Source: CAZUZD01 sp964624465 (GTDB taxonomy: Bacteria; Planctomycetota; Planctomycetia; Isosphaerales; Isosphaeraceae). From it: a DNA stretch of 17,263 nt. Location: positions 1-17,263 of the forward strand of contig CAZUZD010000114.1 in the NCBI GenBank assembly GCA_964624465.1, given 5' to 3'. Position numbers and translations under genes: made by a program. Below the pieces are notes generated by a model that did not search any database, had not been told where the DNA came from, and worked only from the letters and a program-made list of their open reading frames with translations. Below, one piece after another: positions 1 through 7,814 of this stretch. Position 1 is the stretch's first letter. Each line of letters opens with the position of its first letter.

Positions 1-441
1 CTCCAGCTCGGTGTTGTGGAGCAGCGCCAGGGCCGAGCCCGCCTCGTCGACCTGCACGGAGTGGTCGATGACGAGGTCGACCGGCTGGAGCGGGTTGATC
101 TTCGTGGCGTTGCCGCCCAGGCGGGTCATGGCGTCGCGCATGGCGGCCAGGTCGACGACGGCGGGCACGCCGGTGAAGTCCTGGAGCAGCACGCGGGCCG
201 GGCGGAAGGCGATCTCATCGCTCGGCGTCGCGGTGGCGTTCCAGCGCCCCAGGGCGAGGATGTCGTCGCGGGTGACGGTGCGGCCGTCCTCGTTCCGCAG
301 CAGGTTCTCGAGCAGGATCTTCAGCGAGTAGGGCAGCCGGGCCAGGTCCACGCCGGCGGACGCCAGCGAATCGAGCCGGTACAGCCGGTAGTGACGGTCA
401 CCCACCTGGAAAGCCTGGAGCGCCTGGAAACTGTTGGCCAT
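1..441 (-). CDS. acnA: Aconitate hydratase A, N-terminal part (runs off window)
   Basis: Aconitase interconverts citrate and isocitrate in the cytoplasmic TCA cycle through a [4Fe-4S] cluster. Only the first 147 codons are here; the family is about 900 residues, so the cluster cysteines lie outside the window. The reading frame starts at ATG 441 with MANSFQALQAFQVGDRHYRL, and residues 48-67 read YSLKILLENLLRNEDG-like sequence. The block VLLQDFTGVPAVVDLAAMR (about residues 84-102) is a hallmark of the AcnA/IRP1 branch, followed by the PVDLVIDHSVQVD block. An AGG (GAGG) Shine-Dalgarno lies about 10 nt before the ATG. It follows the Gly-rich secreted gene on the same strand after 150 bp, with no sign of functional linkage. 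Identification is by recognised family motifs and is very secure; only completeness is unknown. Confidence 0.96.
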   Translation of the reverse strand, partial: MANSFQALQAFQVGDRHYRLYRLDSLASAGVDLARLPYSLKILLENLLRNEDGRTVTRDDILALGRWNATATPSDEIAFRPARVLLQDFTGVPAVVDLAAMRDAMTRLGGNATKINPLQPVDLVIDHSVQVDEAGSALALLHNTELE

Positions 442-591
442 GAGCGGCGGACCTCGGTCGGGGCTGCCCGGTCAGATTCAGGAAGGGAACTGCGGGCGGG
501 ATGGAGGAAGACGCGTTCGGTTCGATTCGACGGGCGGCGGCGAATCTCGTCAGACGCCGGGTCGATTGGGGTCGGTGGCGGTCCCGCCGGC

Positions 592-1191
592 TCAGCGCGG
601 GGCGTCAGGAGCCGGGGGCGCCTGGTCATTGGCGCGGGCTGGCGGCGGGGACTGAGCCGTCGGATTGGGCCGCGGCTCGGGGACGATCTCGATGCGATAG
701 GTCCCGGGGACGAGCCGACCGCCGGCGGGCAGTCCGGTGCCCGCGAGTCCCCGCTCCATGAGCGCCGACTGGATCCCGATCGGGGTGATGCCCAGCGAGA
801 GATTGGCCTGGTTGTTCCAGCCCTCCCACCCGCCATAGGCACCGGCGCCGTTGGGCATCATCCCGAACCCGGGGCCAACGAACCCACCGGTCGTGTACCA
901 GCCGCCGGTATTGAAGGGCTGGGGAATCCCCATCATCACGGGTCCACCCCAGCCCCATCCTCCATATCCCCAGCCGCCATAGCCCCATCCGCCGTAGCCA
1001 CCCATGCCGAAGCCACCCAGGGGGTAGCCGAATCCGGTCCCCATCATCGGGTAGCCCGAGCCGAAGCCCATGCCCCCCATGACGAACTGGGCACGGGCCG
1101 GCTGGCCAGGGCCCAGGAGCGCAGCGGCGGCCAGACCCAGGCCGAGGGCGACGCGGGCGAGGCCGCGACGGGTCGCGGAGGCGACGTTCAT
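592..1191 (-). CDS. Secreted Gly/Tyr/Trp-repeat protein, hypothetical
   Basis: Function unknown. The 199-residue product starts at ATG 1191, chosen because it opens directly into an n-region (MNVASATRRG), a hydrophobic stretch at about 11-28 and an ARA-QF signal peptidase site near residue 35. A GGGGAG element lies about 10 nt upstream. The reading frame is also open for 26 more codons, but these look like untranslated sequence. After the signal peptide comes a low-complexity region rich in Gly, Met, Phe, Tyr and Trp (36-125) with tandem GYGGW units at 65-82. A short ordered-looking segment follows (about 130-170, including LSLGITPIGIQSALMERGLA and PGTYRIEIVPEP), then a Pro/Ala-rich tail. Repeats of this kind occur in secreted or surface-associated proteins; a surface or matrix role is only inference. 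It lies 119 bp downstream of mqnD on the same strand. Confidence 0.75.
   Translation of the reverse strand: MNVASATRRGLARVALGLGLAAAALLGPGQPARAQFVMGGMGFGSGYPMMGTGFGYPLGGFGMGGYGGWGYGGWGYGGWGWGGPVMMGIPQPFNTGGWYTTGGFVGPGFGMMPNGAGAYGGWEGWNNQANLSLGITPIGIQSALMERGLAGTGLPAGGRLVPGTYRIEIVPEPRPNPTAQSPPPARANDQAPPAPDAPR
946..999 (-). repeat. Tandem 15-nt repeat encoding GYGGW units
   Basis: Residues 65-82 of the secreted protein read as imperfect GYGGW pentapeptides (GYGGWGYGGWGYGGWGWGG), so the DNA is a degenerate 15-bp tandem repeat of three to four units. The third codon positions differ between units, which suggests the peptide repeat is retained rather than being a fresh DNA duplication. Confidence 0.8.
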
Positions 1192-1262
1192 GGGCTGAGG
1201 CTCCCCGGATTGGCGGCCGGCGGGGGAACGGGCCGCGACGCCCGTCATGATAATCGGCCGGG

Positions 1263-1296
1263 AGCCCACGTTGAAGATGGCCCCCGGCCGTGGGTT
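1263..1296 (-). terminator. Terminator-like hairpin after mqnD
   Basis: The arms AGCCCACG (1263-1270) and CGTGGGTT (1289-1296) pair over 8 bp with one G-U. A small GGCC-GGG-GGCC hairpin can form inside the loop. It begins about 15 nt after the mqnD stop codon on the minus strand. There is no T-tract, so activity as a terminator is uncertain. Confidence 0.35.
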
Positions 1297-1310
1297 GCGA
1301 CCGGAGGGTT

Positions 1311-2171
1311 TCAGCCCACGAACTCAATCTCGAGGCGCGGGACCAGGCCCTCGTCCGCTGCCCGGCCGAGCAGCGTGCGCACGGCCTGGCGGCCGCGCTC
1401 GCCGTAGTCGACCGTCCACTCGTTGACGTACATGCCCACGAACCGGTCGGCCAGGGCCGGATCGAGGCCCCGGGCGTAGGTCAGGGCGTACGCCAGGGCC
1501 TCCTCGCGGTGGTCCAGGGCGTACTGGATGCTCTCCTTGAGCAACCTGGCGAGCAGGTTCACCGTGTCGGTGCCGAGGTCCTTGCGGACGACATTGCCGC
1601 CCAGCGGCAGCGGCAGGCCGGTCTCGCCGAACCACCACTCGCCGAGGTCGGCGATCTGGTGCAGGCCGTGGTCGGGGTAGTAAAGCTGCCCTTCGTGGAT
1701 GATCAGGCCGACTTCGACCGTCCCGTCCTTGACGGCCGGCAGGATCTGATCGAACGGCATCACGACCGTCTTGACGCCCTTGCCCAGGCAGAGCTGGAGA
1801 GTCATGTACGCGGTGGTGAGCGTGCCGGGGATGGCGATGGTCTTGCCGCTGGCGCGGAGCTCGTCGAGGGTCCAGGGCTGCCTGGCGATCAGCTTGGGGC
1901 CGTAGCGGTCGCCCATGCTGCAACCGGAGGCCAGCAAGGCGTACTTGTCGGCCAGGTGGCTGAAGGCGTGCAGGCTGATGGCGGAGACTTCGAGCTCGCC
2001 CTGGAGGGCCCGCCGGTTCAGGGTCTCGATGTCCTCGAGCTGGTGCACGAACCGCAGGCCCTGGGTGTCGAGCTTGTCGTGCGTCAGGGCGTAGAACATG
2101 AAGGCGTCGTCCGAGTCGGGGCTGTGCCCGACCCGGATGGTGCGGCCGGCGGTGCTCGTGCTGCTGCTCAT
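1311..2171 (-). CDS. mqnD: 1,4-dihydroxy-6-naphthoate synthase (futalosine pathway)
   Basis: MqnD converts cyclic dehypoxanthinyl futalosine to 1,4-dihydroxy-6-naphthoate in the futalosine route to menaquinone, in the cytoplasm. The 286-residue product matches the family's usual length (about 270-290). It has a periplasmic-binding-protein-like fold. Visible family blocks are RVGHSPDSDDAFMFYAL (residues 13-29), the LEDIETLNRRALQGELEVSAISLHAF region (45-70), the substrate-loop IPGTLTTAYMTLQL (114-127) and GLIIHEGQLYY (155-165). H159 in IHEGQ corresponds to the histidine proposed as catalytic base in the Thermus enzyme (family knowledge from memory). The start at ATG 2171 is preferred because the conserved domain begins 12 residues later; the open frame upstream to 2333 is Arg/Pro-rich without family similarity. 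The initiation signal is weak. No other mqn gene is in the window. Confidence 0.93.
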   Translation of the reverse strand: MSSSTSTAGRTIRVGHSPDSDDAFMFYALTHDKLDTQGLRFVHQLEDIETLNRRALQGELEVSAISLHAFSHLADKYALLASGCSMGDRYGPKLIARQPWTLDELRASGKTIAIPGTLTTAYMTLQLCLGKGVKTVVMPFDQILPAVKDGTVEVGLIIHEGQLYYPDHGLHQIADLGEWWFGETGLPLPLGGNVVRKDLGTDTVNLLARLLKESIQYALDHREEALAYALTYARGLDPALADRFVGMYVNEWTVDYGERGRQAVRTLLGRAADEGLVPRLEIEFVG

Positions 2172-2234
2172 GGTTCGCGTCCCGGGCCGGACGGCCGGCG
2201 CCGGTTCCGTATTCGAGGCTGTTGAAGGGCGGAA

Positions 2235-2302
2235 CCGCCCGACATCGGGCGGACGGAGTCCGGGAAACGAGCGGGCCGCCGCCCGCCCCGGGAAGCTCCC
2301 GG
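2235..2302. terminator. Hairpin cluster between exporter module and mqnD
   Basis: Three short perfect hairpins lie in the 204-bp gap between the TPR-like gene and mqnD. They are CCGCCCG-ACAT-CGGGCGG (2235-2252), CGGAC-GGA-GTCCG (2250-2262, overlapping the first by a few bases) and CCGGGA-AGC-TCCCGG (2288-2302). They follow the end of the exporter module on the minus strand and may terminate it. No U-run follows, so a factor-dependent terminator or protein-binding site is equally possible. Confidence 0.4.
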
Positions 2303-2375
2303 AGGCAAGCGGCGGCCCCATGATCGTAGTCAATTCCTCGGCCCACGGCCACGGCCGCAGACCCTGATCAGCGTC

Positions 2376-3836
2376 TCAGCGTCCCGCAGGCGCCGCAGCG
2401 GCCGCCGGAGCCCGGCCCGTCGGGGCGGCATTCGCCCGGGGCTGAACCCGCATCATGTCGAGCTGGTCGAAGGGGTCGAGGTAGGTCTCATCCTTGACCA
2501 TCTCGTACTGCTCCTTGAAGGGCAAATCGTCCGGGATCTCCAGGCCGGCCCCCTTCAGGGCGAAGACGTAGCGCTTGACCAGGTGACCCGTGTCCTTCTG
2601 GTTGAGCTGGTCATCGCGGAAGATCTTGTGCCGCTCGAGCAGCTCCTTCCAGAAGTCCAGGCCCTGCTTGTACTTCGTGATGGCCAGCCGATAGTCGCCG
2701 TTCTTGAGCGCCACCACGCCCTCGTAGAAGAGCTGGCGGGACTGGACGCCCTGCGGCTCCATCTCCGAGGAGGCTCGCTCCTTCCAGTAGGGGTAGTTCA
2801 TCTGGTCGGCCCAGCGGCTGGACCAGTAGCGCTGGTTCTCGCCCAGCTTGGCGTACTCCTCCGGGTTGGTCGCGTCGTCGAGCCGGACCATCTGGTCGGG
2901 GTGGTTGAAGGCGGGGAACTCGTGGCGTCCGAAGTCGACCCAGTCCTTGAACGACCGCTCCCACTCGGTGCGGGCGACCTGGTCAAACTGGGGCTCGACG
3001 TCCTTGATGCTCTTCTTCTCGAGGGCCACTGCGTAGCGGGTCTGGGCGTGCGCCGGCATGGCCCGGAAGTTCAGGTCGCCGGGGCGTCCCTTGCGCTGGG
3101 GCTGCTTATCGACGTACTCGACCTCGCCGACCGTGCCGCCGCCGGCCCGCTCGTTGCCCTGGTCCACCAGCTCGACCGACCTGGTGAACCAGCCCTTGGC
3201 GACCTGGAAGTTGTCGAGGCGCGGCTCGCGGCTGATCGGGTCGACCTTGAACTCCTTGCCCTCGTCGTCCGGGTCCCGATAGAAGAGGCCGCGGAAGAGG
3301 ATCGCCTCATCGGCGAAGCCGAGCTTGTGGTAGTAGGTCCAGGCGGTGTCCCAGAGCAGGTCCGGGGCCTTCTGGTTCTTGGCCACGCCGTCCTTGAGGA
3401 AGTTGATCCCCTTCTTGATCCAGGTGTACTTGTCCTCGGGCGCGTCCCACTCGACCGAGACGTTGTACGCCAGGTTCCAGCCCTGGAAGGTCCAGACCGA
3501 GAGGAAGTGAGGCTGGAGCTTGGTGATCAGGTCGACCGAGGCCATCAGCTGGTCCCACTCGTGCTGGCGCTGGAGCTCCTGCGCCTGCATCCAGAGCCAG
3601 TTGGCGACCAGGCCGCGGGCACCGCCGATCATGGCCAGCTTGACCATGAAACCAGCAGTGTCGATCTGGCCGATCGTGGCCTCACCGAGGTCGGTCCGGG
3701 TCTTGACCTTCTGGAGCCACTGGGAGTAGGGCCACATCGCGCCGAAGAGCACGACGATGCCCAGAGCGTAGACGATCTGGCGATTCCGGCCGGCGACGGC
3801 CGGGGCCGGGGTGGTGGCGAGAGTTTTCGTGCTCAT
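2376..3836 (-). CDS. Membrane-anchored TPR-like partner of the ABC exporter
   Basis: This conserved-looking protein has no named function that I can assign. The 486 residues begin with a short Thr/Ala/Pro cytoplasmic tail, one membrane segment at about 21-41 (IVYALGIVVLFGAMWPYSQW) and then a large soluble, Trp/Tyr-rich helical region. Helix-turn-helix repeats of TPR type are suggested at 108-180 (with FLSVWTFQGWNLAYN) and 366-400 (LFYEGVVALKNGDYRLAITK). A Pro/Ala-rich tail closes it from 467. Start choice: ATG 3836 overlaps the permease stop as ATGA, giving translational coupling; the same frame is open upstream to 4391, but only inside the permease gene. Coupling to an ABC-2 permease suggests a subunit or accessory of that exporter acting on the non-cytoplasmic face. 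That role is inference from position and topology. Confidence 0.82.
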   Translation of the reverse strand: MSTKTLATTPAPAVAGRNRQIVYALGIVVLFGAMWPYSQWLQKVKTRTDLGEATIGQIDTAGFMVKLAMIGGARGLVANWLWMQAQELQRQHEWDQLMASVDLITKLQPHFLSVWTFQGWNLAYNVSVEWDAPEDKYTWIKKGINFLKDGVAKNQKAPDLLWDTAWTYYHKLGFADEAILFRGLFYRDPDDEGKEFKVDPISREPRLDNFQVAKGWFTRSVELVDQGNERAGGGTVGEVEYVDKQPQRKGRPGDLNFRAMPAHAQTRYAVALEKKSIKDVEPQFDQVARTEWERSFKDWVDFGRHEFPAFNHPDQMVRLDDATNPEEYAKLGENQRYWSSRWADQMNYPYWKERASSEMEPQGVQSRQLFYEGVVALKNGDYRLAITKYKQGLDFWKELLERHKIFRDDQLNQKDTGHLVKRYVFALKGAGLEIPDDLPFKEQYEMVKDETYLDPFDQLDMMRVQPRANAAPTGRAPAAAAAPAGR

Positions 3837-6283
3837 GCGGCGACCTCCCGCTTCTTCAGGATGAGGTAGGCGGCGATGGTGAACGGCACGGCGTAGCCCA
3901 GGCCCATGAGCAGGTGGCCGAAGAGCACGCCGTTGTCGACGGCGTAGCCCAGGGCCACCTTGTTGCTGGTGTCGAGTGCCGAGAGGTTCGGGATCAGGTA
4001 CGAGAGCCGGGACAGGATCGGCATGATGATCGAGTCGCCGGTCTTGGCCAGCACCACGCCCAGGGTCGGGTCGAGCTCGCTGACCTGGTTGTTGTGCGAG
4101 AGCAGGCGGATCAGCGACTCGAAGGGGCCACCGCCCGAGATCAGGCCGCCGACGTACTGCTGGAGGAACCCGATGGCCACCTGGCCGGCCAGGTAGAAGG
4201 CCAGCGTCAGCAGCAGCGCCACCGGCCAGCTCAGGAACGTGCCGGCGAACAGGCCGATCGAGATCAGCACCAGCGACTGGAGCCAGAGGCCCGTCAGGCC
4301 CCGGAGGAAGTTGGCCCAGAACGGCCCCTCGGCGGCCAGCACATAGAGGTCGTTCTCGGCCATGCCGAGGTACTGGGCCGGCGTGACGCACTGGACGTCG
4401 ATGGCCAGCGCCCCCCGCGAGCCGACCAGCATGCGTGCCGGGAACGACTTGCGGATGGTGAAGTACTCGTGGATCTCGAAGAGCTGCCGGTTCTTCTCGA
4501 CCTTGCCACTCGGGTTGCTCACCACGACCGACGCCCGCACCGCCTGGCCCAGCTCGCCCTTGGTCGTGCGGTAGATGTTGAAGGTCATCTCGATCGGGAC
4601 GTTCGGCGAGTGCATGGCGTTGATCTGCTCGGTCAGCGCCGCGACCTTCTCCTTGTCCTTCACGCGATCGAGCCCGGCCAGCTCGGCGCGGAGCTTGCGC
4701 TCCTCCTGACGCTTGTTGCTGAGCTCGGTCTCGAGCTCCTTGAGCCGGTCCTCGGAGCGCCGGAGTTCCTCGTTGTTGCGTCGGACGTCCGACTGCTTCT
4801 GGCCGCCGGCGGCGCCGCCGGCCTGGAGGCGGGCGCGATCGTCCTGCAACAGGACCAGCTCGTTCTCGACAGCCTCGAGCGTGCCGGGCTGGAGCAGCCG
4901 GTCCACGGGCAGACGCCGGTCCAGGGTCACGCCGGGACGCACCGGGTCCTCGACGATGCCATAGCGCCAGCTGGCCATCGACGGCGTGGCGCCTTCGATG
5001 TGGCTCCGCGCGAGCTGTTCCATGCCCACGTCAATGCCCTTGGCCCGCTTCACGCCCTTGCTGTCGGTGAAGGTCAGCGAGCCGTAGAGCGGCACGCGGG
5101 CGGACATGCGGGTGGCGAGCTGGTTGGCCTGCTCCTCGAGCATCTTGGCCTCCTCGACCCGGCCGGCCTCGAGGGCCGCCGCCGCCCGGACGCGGCTGGT
5201 GCCGATCTGGCTCCGCACCACGCGCTCCAGGTACAGCAGGCTCAGGCCGCCGAAGAGCAGGAGCATGACCGTGACCAGGGCCATGTACCCGACCAGCCGA
5301 CCCCAGATCAGCTCCAGCCGACGAACCGGCTTCGAGACGACCGTGTAGATCGTCTGCTGCCGGATGTCGTTCGGGATGCTGATGGGCGCCAGGATCAGGA
5401 TCATGAGGGTCATCAGCAGCGAGAGCACGACGGCGAGCGTGCCGACGAAGACCTTCGCCAGCTCGGCCACGCGGGTGCCGCCCAGGAACCAGTGGGTGAA
5501 GGCCAGCACCACCAGGAACAGGACCAGCACCACCCACGGGGCCCACATCCGGCGGAACGACTCGATCACCGTGTGCCAGGCGATCGCGTAGATCCGGCGC
5601 CAGCGGAGCTTGGAGACTTCGAGCAGGATCTGGAACGTCGAATACACCAGGACGACCAGACCGGCGTAGGTCGAGCCGATGGTGAGTCCCTCGGTCAGGG
5701 CTCCTTGCCAGCCTGCCAGACCGCTGAGCGTCTGCGAGAGCTGGGCCGGCAGCAGGAAGCCAACCGCGAGCCCGGCCACGACGGCCAGATGCACGCCGAT
5801 CAGCAGCGGGACTGCACCCTTTTCACCGGACGCGGTCGCGCCACGCCAGAGGACCCGTTCGGCCCAGCCGAGCAGGACCAGTCCCAGCAGGGCCGTCAGG
5901 GCACTGCTGATCGAGATGGTCCCGAGGTTTCCGAGCTTGAGGCGTCCGAGCTGTTCGAGCACCTGAACGAGCACGGCGACAACCAGCAGGCCAAGGATCG
6001 TGCCGACAAAGACCGCGTTGCGGCCCAGCGACTTGCCGCTGGCGCGTCGCAGAGCGCCAATGACTGAGTAGACGATCCAGGCCACCAGGGCGACGAGGCC
6101 GACGACCTTGGCCCAGGTGAGGAACGGGCCGACCCAGGTGCGGGCGTCGGTCAGGCGCGGATCGCCCCAGACGAGCAGCCACTGGAGCCAGTCCGCGAGC
6201 TGGACCGGAGCGGGGGCCGCCCCGGGAGCGGGGCCGGCCCCGGCCGCCGGGGCTTGTTGCGCCCAGAGTAGGAACGGAGACAT
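3833..6283 (-). CDS. ABC-2 type exporter permease with large coiled-coil insertion
   Basis: This is the predicted membrane subunit of the ABC exporter encoded with the ATPase upstream. The 816 residues show five N-terminal hydrophobic segments (about 57-78, 91-110, 126-142, 158-178, 205-221). The ABC-2 core follows: an amphipathic RIYAIAWHTVIESFRR helix at 230-245, then membrane segments at 249-267, 277-302 and 330-351. The cytoplasmic PNDIRQQTIYTVVSKPVRRLELIWGR-type loop (304-329) is typical of ABC-2 permeases. Residues 352-660 form one large soluble loop, with a charged coiled coil at about 468-555 and a beta-rich stretch at about 560-650. Final membrane segments lie at 665-685, 688-710 and 787-807. 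An ABC-2 permease is usually 250-400 residues, so this is greatly enlarged. A GGAGG Shine-Dalgarno lies 11-12 nt before ATG 6283. The substrate is unknown. Confidence 0.88.
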   Translation of the reverse strand: MSPFLLWAQQAPAAGAGPAPGAAPAPVQLADWLQWLLVWGDPRLTDARTWVGPFLTWAKVVGLVALVAWIVYSVIGALRRASGKSLGRNAVFVGTILGLLVVAVLVQVLEQLGRLKLGNLGTISISSALTALLGLVLLGWAERVLWRGATASGEKGAVPLLIGVHLAVVAGLAVGFLLPAQLSQTLSGLAGWQGALTEGLTIGSTYAGLVVLVYSTFQILLEVSKLRWRRIYAIAWHTVIESFRRMWAPWVVLVLFLVVLAFTHWFLGGTRVAELAKVFVGTLAVVLSLLMTLMILILAPISIPNDIRQQTIYTVVSKPVRRLELIWGRLVGYMALVTVMLLLFGGLSLLYLERVVRSQIGTSRVRAAAALEAGRVEEAKMLEEQANQLATRMSARVPLYGSLTFTDSKGVKRAKGIDVGMEQLARSHIEGATPSMASWRYGIVEDPVRPGVTLDRRLPVDRLLQPGTLEAVENELVLLQDDRARLQAGGAAGGQKQSDVRRNNEELRRSEDRLKELETELSNKRQEERKLRAELAGLDRVKDKEKVAALTEQINAMHSPNVPIEMTFNIYRTTKGELGQAVRASVVVSNPSGKVEKNRQLFEIHEYFTIRKSFPARMLVGSRGALAIDVQCVTPAQYLGMAENDLYVLAAEGPFWANFLRGLTGLWLQSLVLISIGLFAGTFLSWPVALLLTLAFYLAGQVAIGFLQQYVGGLISGGGPFESLIRLLSHNNQVSELDPTLGVVLAKTGDSIIMPILSRLSYLIPNLSALDTSNKVALGYAVDNGVLFGHLLMGLGYAVPFTIAAYLILKKREVAA

Positions 6284-6393
6284 GGCTGGCGGTATCCTCC
6301 TCGACGGCTCAAGCCAGGCACCGCGGGGCGAGAGCCCGAGGCTGGCGAACCGTCTGCGGCGCTCGATCTTCGGCCGGCGACTTCACCGGAGCG

Positions 6394-6428
6394 GGATGTG
6401 AGGGCCGCGGTCGTGAACCGGATGTGAG
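6394..6428. repeat. Direct repeat GGATGTGAG x2 between ATPase and permease
   Basis: GGATGTGAG occurs at 6394-6402 and again at 6420-6428, 26 bp apart start to start, in the 196-bp gap between the ATPase and permease genes. The spacing is about two and a half helical turns. It may be a protein-binding site or chance; nothing else supports a role. Confidence 0.3.
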
Positions 6429-6479
6429 ACGGGGTGGAACGCGGGTTGGCGATGTCGGCGAGCGGCGCGGCCGGCTGGA

Positions 6480-7418
6480 TCAGCGGCCGTCGGTGCCGGC
6501 GGCCGGAGTGGTGCCGGCGACGGCGCCCGGGCGCTGGTCGGCGGCAATCCGGCGCCGGCCCGGGAACTGCTCGCTTTCCTGCACGATTCGCAGGAACAGC
6601 TCCTCGAGGGTCGTCGTCGGGTTCTCGACCGAGAGGAACTCGCCACCAGTGCGCTGAATCACCGCGCGGATCTCGGCCAGGGCCGACTCGGGCAGGTCGC
6701 GGACCCGGATCTGGGTCACGTCCTGGACGCGGAGCAACTCATTGACCTTGCCGATCTCCTTGAGCTCGCCGCGGTGCACGATCGCGATCCGGTCGCAGAT
6801 GTCCTGCATGTCGGCCAGCAGGTGGCCGGACAGCAGGACGGTCTTGCCCTGCTCGCGGAGGCCGATGATCAGGTCCTTGATCTCCTTGGTGCCGATCGGG
6901 TCCAGGCCCGAGGTCGGCTCGTCGAGCAGCACGAGCTCCGGCTCGTTGATCAGCGCCTGGGCCAGGCCGATGCGGCGCTGCATGCCCTTGGAGTACTCGC
7001 GGAGCTGGCGGTGCTTGGCCCCCGACAGTCCGACCATGTCGATCAGCCGGTCGACGCGGCGGGCTCGCTCGCGGGACGGGATCTTGAACATCCGGCCGTA
7101 GAAGTGCAGGGTCTCTTCGGCGTTGAGGAACTTGTAGAGGTACGACTCCTCGGGGAGGTAGCCGATCCGCTCGTTCTTCTCGACGTTCGTCGTCGGCTCG
7201 CCGAAGATCAGGGCCTCGCCCTCGGTGGGGAAGAGCAGGCCCAGCAGCAGCTTGATCGTCGTCGTCTTGCCCGAGCCGTTGGGGCCCAGCAGCCCGAAGA
7301 TTTCGCCGCGCTTCACCTCGAGGTCCAGCGCCTTGAGTGCCAGCACTTTCGGCCGGCCCCAGAAGTCGCGATAGACCTTGGTCAGATTGCGGGTCTCGAT
7401 GATCGTGTCGGCACTCAT
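6480..7418 (-). CDS. ABC transporter ATP-binding protein (ABC-2 exporter ATPase)
   Basis: This cytoplasmic ATPase should power the ABC-2 permease encoded next. All nucleotide-binding motifs are intact in the 312 residues: Walker A GPNGSGKT (45-52), the IGYLPEES segment at the Q-loop position (85-92, with the PE form usual for this subfamily), signature YSKGMQRRIG (142-151), Walker B LVLLDEP (162-168), D-loop SGLD (170-173) and H-loop histidine H199 in LSGHL. The C-terminal TTLEELFLRIVQE element (about 270-282) is typical of CcmA/NatA-like exporter ATPases. A tail rich in Arg, Ala and Gly follows. The start at ATG 7418 has GAGG about 10 nt upstream. The permease starts 196 bp downstream on the same strand, so one transcript is likely. 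Whether the complex moves a small molecule, lipid or peptide cannot be told. Confidence 0.95.
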   Translation of the reverse strand: MSADTIIETRNLTKVYRDFWGRPKVLALKALDLEVKRGEIFGLLGPNGSGKTTTIKLLLGLLFPTEGEALIFGEPTTNVEKNERIGYLPEESYLYKFLNAEETLHFYGRMFKIPSRERARRVDRLIDMVGLSGAKHRQLREYSKGMQRRIGLAQALINEPELVLLDEPTSGLDPIGTKEIKDLIIGLREQGKTVLLSGHLLADMQDICDRIAIVHRGELKEIGKVNELLRVQDVTQIRVRDLPESALAEIRAVIQRTGGEFLSVENPTTTLEELFLRIVQESEQFPGRRRIAADQRPGAVAGTTPAAGTDGR

Positions 7419-7735
7419 CGTGCAGGGGCCTCGTCTCGGGGGTCAGCGTGGCAGGCGATCCGGGGCAGCGGCCAGGCCCGGCCGAAGAGCGTGTCGGTCA
7501 CAGCGCGGAGTCGGCCCCGACGCATTGGTCGACGCAGGCCCCAGCCTCGGCGGTAGTTCGGTCGATCGGACGATGGGATAAGGGCGGAGGACAGACCGAG
7601 GTACGGAGCCGTCAGTCGCTCATCGGGAGACAGCCGGGCGGACCCGGTGCGGATCCGGATTCCGCCGGAGCCTGCCCCGGGCTACGAACGCCGACGGCCG
7701 GAAGTTCGCCCGCGTTCGCGATTTCGCCCGATCTT

Positions 7736-7765
7736 CACGACCCCCACGTCGTAGGGCGGGTCGTG
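7736..7765 (-). promoter_or_regulatory. Hairpin near the 5' end of the ABC-module leader
   Basis: CACGACCC (7736-7743) pairs perfectly with GGGTCGTG (7758-7765) across a 14-nt loop that can partly close further. It lies roughly 15-45 nt downstream of the expected transcription start of the exporter promoter. Protection of the 5' end or a regulator site are options; no role is shown. Confidence 0.4.
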
Positions 7766-7785
7766 CTGGCCGATTTGACCCAATC

Positions 7786-7814
7786 AGTTTAGCGCACGAA
7801 CTCTACGCTGACAA
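7786..7814 (-). promoter_or_regulatory. Sigma70-like promoter for the ABC exporter module
   Basis: On the minus strand, TTGTCA (7814-7809) and TAAACT (7791-7786) are separated by exactly 17 nt. This is 5/6 and 4/6 to the sigma70 consensus and sits in a local AT-richer patch. Transcription would start near 7779 and read into the ATPase gene at 7418, giving a leader of about 360 nt. Confidence 0.5.

Noticed and set aside
16..1407. A 463-codon open frame on the plus strand across acnA, the Gly-rich gene and part of mqnD
   Set aside because: It spans three genes on the other strand, including unmistakable aconitase and MqnD sequence, and its product is low-complexity Arg/Gly/Ala sequence.
3837..4391. 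N-terminal extension of the TPR-like protein
   Set aside because: The frame is open but lies wholly inside the permease coding region and gives Arg/Pro/Gly-rich sequence. The ATGA overlap at 3833-3836 is the natural start.
3914..6067. A 717-codon open frame on the plus strand opposite the ABC permease
   Set aside because: It is antisense to a gene with clear membrane segments and family features. Its product is Arg/Gln/Glu-rich low-complexity sequence with no domain, as expected for a mirror frame in GC-rich DNA.
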